This document shows positions 62,262-64,000 of a stretch of 64,000 nucleotides of DNA, piece after piece (positions within the stretch are counted from its first letter, which is position 1; each line of letters opens with the position of its first letter). The translations under genes were made by a program, and so were the position numbers. The stretch lies in NCBI RefSeq assembly GCF_028330965.1, contig NZ_JAQMUB010000069.1, positions 1-64,000 of the forward strand. Reading direction: 5' to 3'. The notes beneath the pieces were generated by a model that saw only the letters and a program-made list of their open reading frames with translations, was not told where the DNA came from and did no database searches. Source of the stretch: Oscillatoria sp. CS-180. Its GTDB lineage: Bacteria > Cyanobacteriota > Cyanobacteriia > Phormidesmidales > Phormidesmidaceae.

Positions 62262-62741
62262 TCAGAGCTGATCAGAGTGTATAAGTATTGGGTAACTACA
62301 CTCCGGATACAGTAGCTCAACATTCTGCTGAATTTGGTTGACATAGTTTAGGCCAGGTACGTCCATCACCTCCATGATCTCTTTCATTTGCGAAGCCATT
62401 TCTTGATCACACCGGTTTCCCGAAGTTTCTAGCTGCTGTATGGCCTCTAACGCGGTTCCTTCGTCCCAATTCACTGCCGCACGATGTAATTTATCTACAG
62501 GATCTTCCTGGAATACAGAGAATACTGACGCAAAAGATGGTTCAAACATGAAGACAAAACCTAGCGTCAGTAGAGATATCGCTATAAGGTTTATAAACCT
62601 TTTGCTTGAGTGATCCACTTCTAACTCAAGCCCACCCACTCTAGCATTGCTCAAAGCACTATACATCAGAAGGAAAATGCTTATGGCAATGCAGACACTA
62701 GCCGCTGGTTTCAGAGAGAGAAGATTAATGATTTGGTTCAT
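62262..62741 (-). CDS. Hypothetical two-helix membrane protein, 159 residues
   Basis: Two N-terminal hydrophobic segments (about 10-30 and 50-75, ASVCIAISIFLLMYSAL and FINLIAISLLTLGFVFMFEPSFASVFSV) are followed by a soluble, acidic helical domain containing three Cys (GNRCDQEMASQMKEIMEVMDVPGLNYVNQIQQNVELLYPECSYP). The family was not recognised. It is transcribed toward priA. Confidence 0.62.
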   Translation of the reverse strand: MNQIINLLSLKPAASVCIAISIFLLMYSALSNARVGGLELEVDHSSKRFINLIAISLLTLGFVFMFEPSFASVFSVFQEDPVDKLHRAAVNWDEGTALEAIQQLETSGNRCDQEMASQMKEIMEVMDVPGLNYVNQIQQNVELLYPECSYPILIHSDQL

Positions 62742-62925
62742 GACTTTAGCAAAAGCTCAGAAGGGTGTTGACTTTTCGAGAAATCAAATATTCACTTTGC
62801 CGAGTTCGTCAGGTTTGACAAACAAAATCTGTGGATTCACACGGAATGACCTACTGTTGAAGTCTGCATTAGAATCCTTTCCCCTTGTCCACTTGGCAAA
62901 ATTAAAAACCTCAAGCAGTACTTCA

Positions 62926-63348
62926 TTAGCTCTGGTAGAAGGTAATGAAATTTCTGCCGATGCCTATTGTCTTGAAGGTTCTGCCCGGAAGTTCAGTGGT
63001 GTATAAGCTGAACACGCCAAAATTTTTGCGATCGGTTGCAGTGTTGATCACGAGTTTGACGGCACCCCGTCCTACTGCATCTACACTGCCGACAAAAGAC
63101 TTACATAAATCTCCAGTGGGCAATTTCAAAATTGAACCCAACTCAATGTCGTCTTTCAGTTCACTACAGTCTTGTTTTAACTCTTTGTGCAATCGTTCAG
63201 AGGCATAGTTGACGTAGGCGGGTTTGCCCGGATTGGTTGCTGCCATGATTAAAATCACGGCGACTAATCCACCCGAAGCGGCGAATACAGATTTGCGTTG
63301 GGTAAACGGAATCGGTTTGTCAGTAACGTCCTCAGTGCTGGCAGTCAT
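62926..63348 (-). CDS. DUF4359-family protein
   Basis: Protein of 140 residues with one N-terminal transmembrane helix (KSVFAASGGLVAVILIMAAT). The periplasmic part contains NPGKPAYVNYASERLHKELKQDC and ends with NFGVFSLYTTELPGRTFKTIGIGRNFITF, the pattern of DUF4359, a family known mainly from cyanobacteria. The C-terminal GIGRNFITF motif is the best marker. Two Cys may pair. Function is unknown. Confidence 0.85.
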   Translation of the reverse strand: MTASTEDVTDKPIPFTQRKSVFAASGGLVAVILIMAATNPGKPAYVNYASERLHKELKQDCSELKDDIELGSILKLPTGDLCKSFVGSVDAVGRGAVKLVINTATDRKNFGVFSLYTTELPGRTFKTIGIGRNFITFYQS

Positions 63349-63598
63349 TGAAGTTTCCTGAATTGAAGGTAATTGTTCCGTGCCAATATTGGCTACAGCC
63401 GTGGAAAAGTAGTTTTCGCAAAGCTGTGATTCAATGATCGAAAGTAAACTTGCCTGCGACTCGTTTTGAGAAAAAAAGTTCCCTCTTCTCTAAAATGGCT
63501 GATGGGCGATCACAATTCAATTCAGAAAACTCGGGAAAAAAGTACAGGAAATTTCAGGAGATAGGCTTCTCCATATTGGCTTACCCAAAATTGGACAC

Positions 63599-63625
63599 AA
63601 AAAAGGCTCCGGGTAACCCGGAGCC
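63599..63625 (-). terminator. Intrinsic terminator of the porin gene
   Basis: On the minus strand GGCTCCGGGT pairs ACCCGGAGCC (63605-63625) with a one-base loop, followed by a run of T (the AAAAAA at 63599-63604 on the plus strand). It lies 36 bases beyond the porin stop codon. Confidence 0.88.
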
Positions 63626-63660
63626 TCTTGTTGAGAATCTAGCTAAACAGAAAAGACTGC

Positions 63661-64000
63661 TTAGAAGCTGAAGGTAGCTCGTAGAGCACCGTAGAAGTTC
63701 TCATCATCATCACCATCACCGAGGTCACCGTAGATGACAGCAGGAGTCAGGGTCAGATACTGGTTGACGGGAATTGCGAGGTATCCCTCAATCATGTAGG
63801 GATCATCGTCGTAGTCAGCCAGGTCAGCGTAGTAAACACCGAACTCAGAACCTTCGAACAAGAGATCATCGAAGCCACCACCAAACTGGAAGGAGGTGTC
63901 ATCGTCATCGCCATTGTCGTGGAATGCGAAGTAACCTGCCAAGAAGAAGTTACCGAAGTCAAGGTTCAACAGACCCATGAAGGTATCGGTGAAGTCGTTG
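63661..64000 (-). CDS. 3' end of an OprB/SomA-type outer-membrane porin (partial)
   Basis: The C-terminal 113 residues of a gene that continues beyond the right edge of the window; the frame stays open to 64000. The sequence shows alternating beta strands and aspartate-rich loops (GYFAFHDNGDDDDTSFQFGG, YMIEGYLAIPVNQYLTLTPAVIYGD) and ends LRATFSF with a terminal Phe, the outer-membrane sorting signal. This fits the cyanobacterial SomA/OprB porins with N-terminal SLH domains (not visible here), some implicated in inorganic ion and iron uptake. Confidence 0.85.
   Translation of the reverse strand, partial: NDFTDTFMGLLNLDFGNFFLAGYFAFHDNGDDDDTSFQFGGGFDDLLFEGSEFGVYYADLADYDDDPYMIEGYLAIPVNQYLTLTPAVIYGDLGDGDDDENFYGALRATFSF

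Noticed and set aside
62647-63006. A 119-codon plus-strand frame near 62.8 kb
   Set aside because: It runs antisense to parts of two minus-strand genes with clear membrane segments, and has no domain.
1-64000. Search for CRISPR arrays, tRNA and rRNA genes
   Set aside because: No regularly spaced repeats and no tRNA-like or rRNA-like stretches were recognised by eye. A short tRNA could be missed without a covariance search.

Overview
The window is almost certainly from a phycobilisome-containing cyanobacterium. The HIP1 palindrome (GCGATCGC) is scattered throughout, and there is a CpcL-type phycobilisome linker, three CP43'/IsiA-family antenna genes (one fused to PsaL), a high-light-inducible protein, crtE, a Ycf29/Rre1-like regulator, a group 2 sigma factor and several protein families largely confined to cyanobacteria. 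The mix of IsiA-like paralogues with an IsiA-PsaL fusion and CpcL suggests a filamentous, non-marine lineage (Leptolyngbya-like). That placement is inference; no rRNA or tRNA gene was found to test it.

Layout. 0-5 kb: branched-chain/neutral amino-acid ABC transporter genes (divergent substrate-binding and ATPase genes), a response regulator and a DEAD-box helicase. 5-10 kb: a 38-residue membrane protein, an unusually compact PBP4-type peptidase, a ROK sugar kinase, and a membrane-anchored fusion of a solute-binding domain with an OmpA domain. 10-13 kb: a CHASE2 histidine kinase and LuxR-type regulator pair beside a truncated DUF928 gene. 14-21 kb: housekeeping (folD, crtE, rph, def), DUF58, and a membrane protein ending in a ribosomal L7/L12-like domain. 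20.8-24.5 kb: a large STAND NTPase with 14 WD40 blades. 24.5-33 kb: a PstS remnant, a Gfo/Idh oxidoreductase, gatB, a NYN-OST-HTH protein, TPMT, an MbnP-like metal protein and a YwiC-like membrane protein.

33-48 kb looks like an iron-stress island. It holds a class I (metal-free) aldolase, flavodoxin, a disulfide reductase, an alpha/beta hydrolase in an IsiC-like position, two IsiA-like antenna genes, the IsiA-PsaL fusion, CpcL, an Hlip and two small unknown genes. Fur-box-like sites lie ahead of several of these. Together they would replace ferredoxin by flavodoxin, add chlorophyll antenna around photosystem I, and attach phycocyanin rods to the membrane when iron is short. 48-64 kb returns to mixed content: a lipase-like repeat protein, a Tat-type beta-helix protein, purF/purQ/purS, a Zur-like regulator, RidA, a glucosyl-3-phosphoglycerate synthase-like enzyme, a SigC-like factor, priA, DUF4359, and the 3' end of an OprB/SomA-type porin running off the right edge.

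The most interesting non-coding signal is a roughly 100-nt structured element present three times, always on the + strand. It lies ahead of the MbnP-like gene, flavodoxin and cpcL. Two helices are kept by compensatory changes. In the cpcL copy a CTAG-flanked MITE has landed in the closing helix, and removing the MITE restores the pairing. I do not recognise this element as a known riboswitch. Two short repeat families (four MITE copies and a 101-bp repeat pair) account for much of the gene-free DNA.
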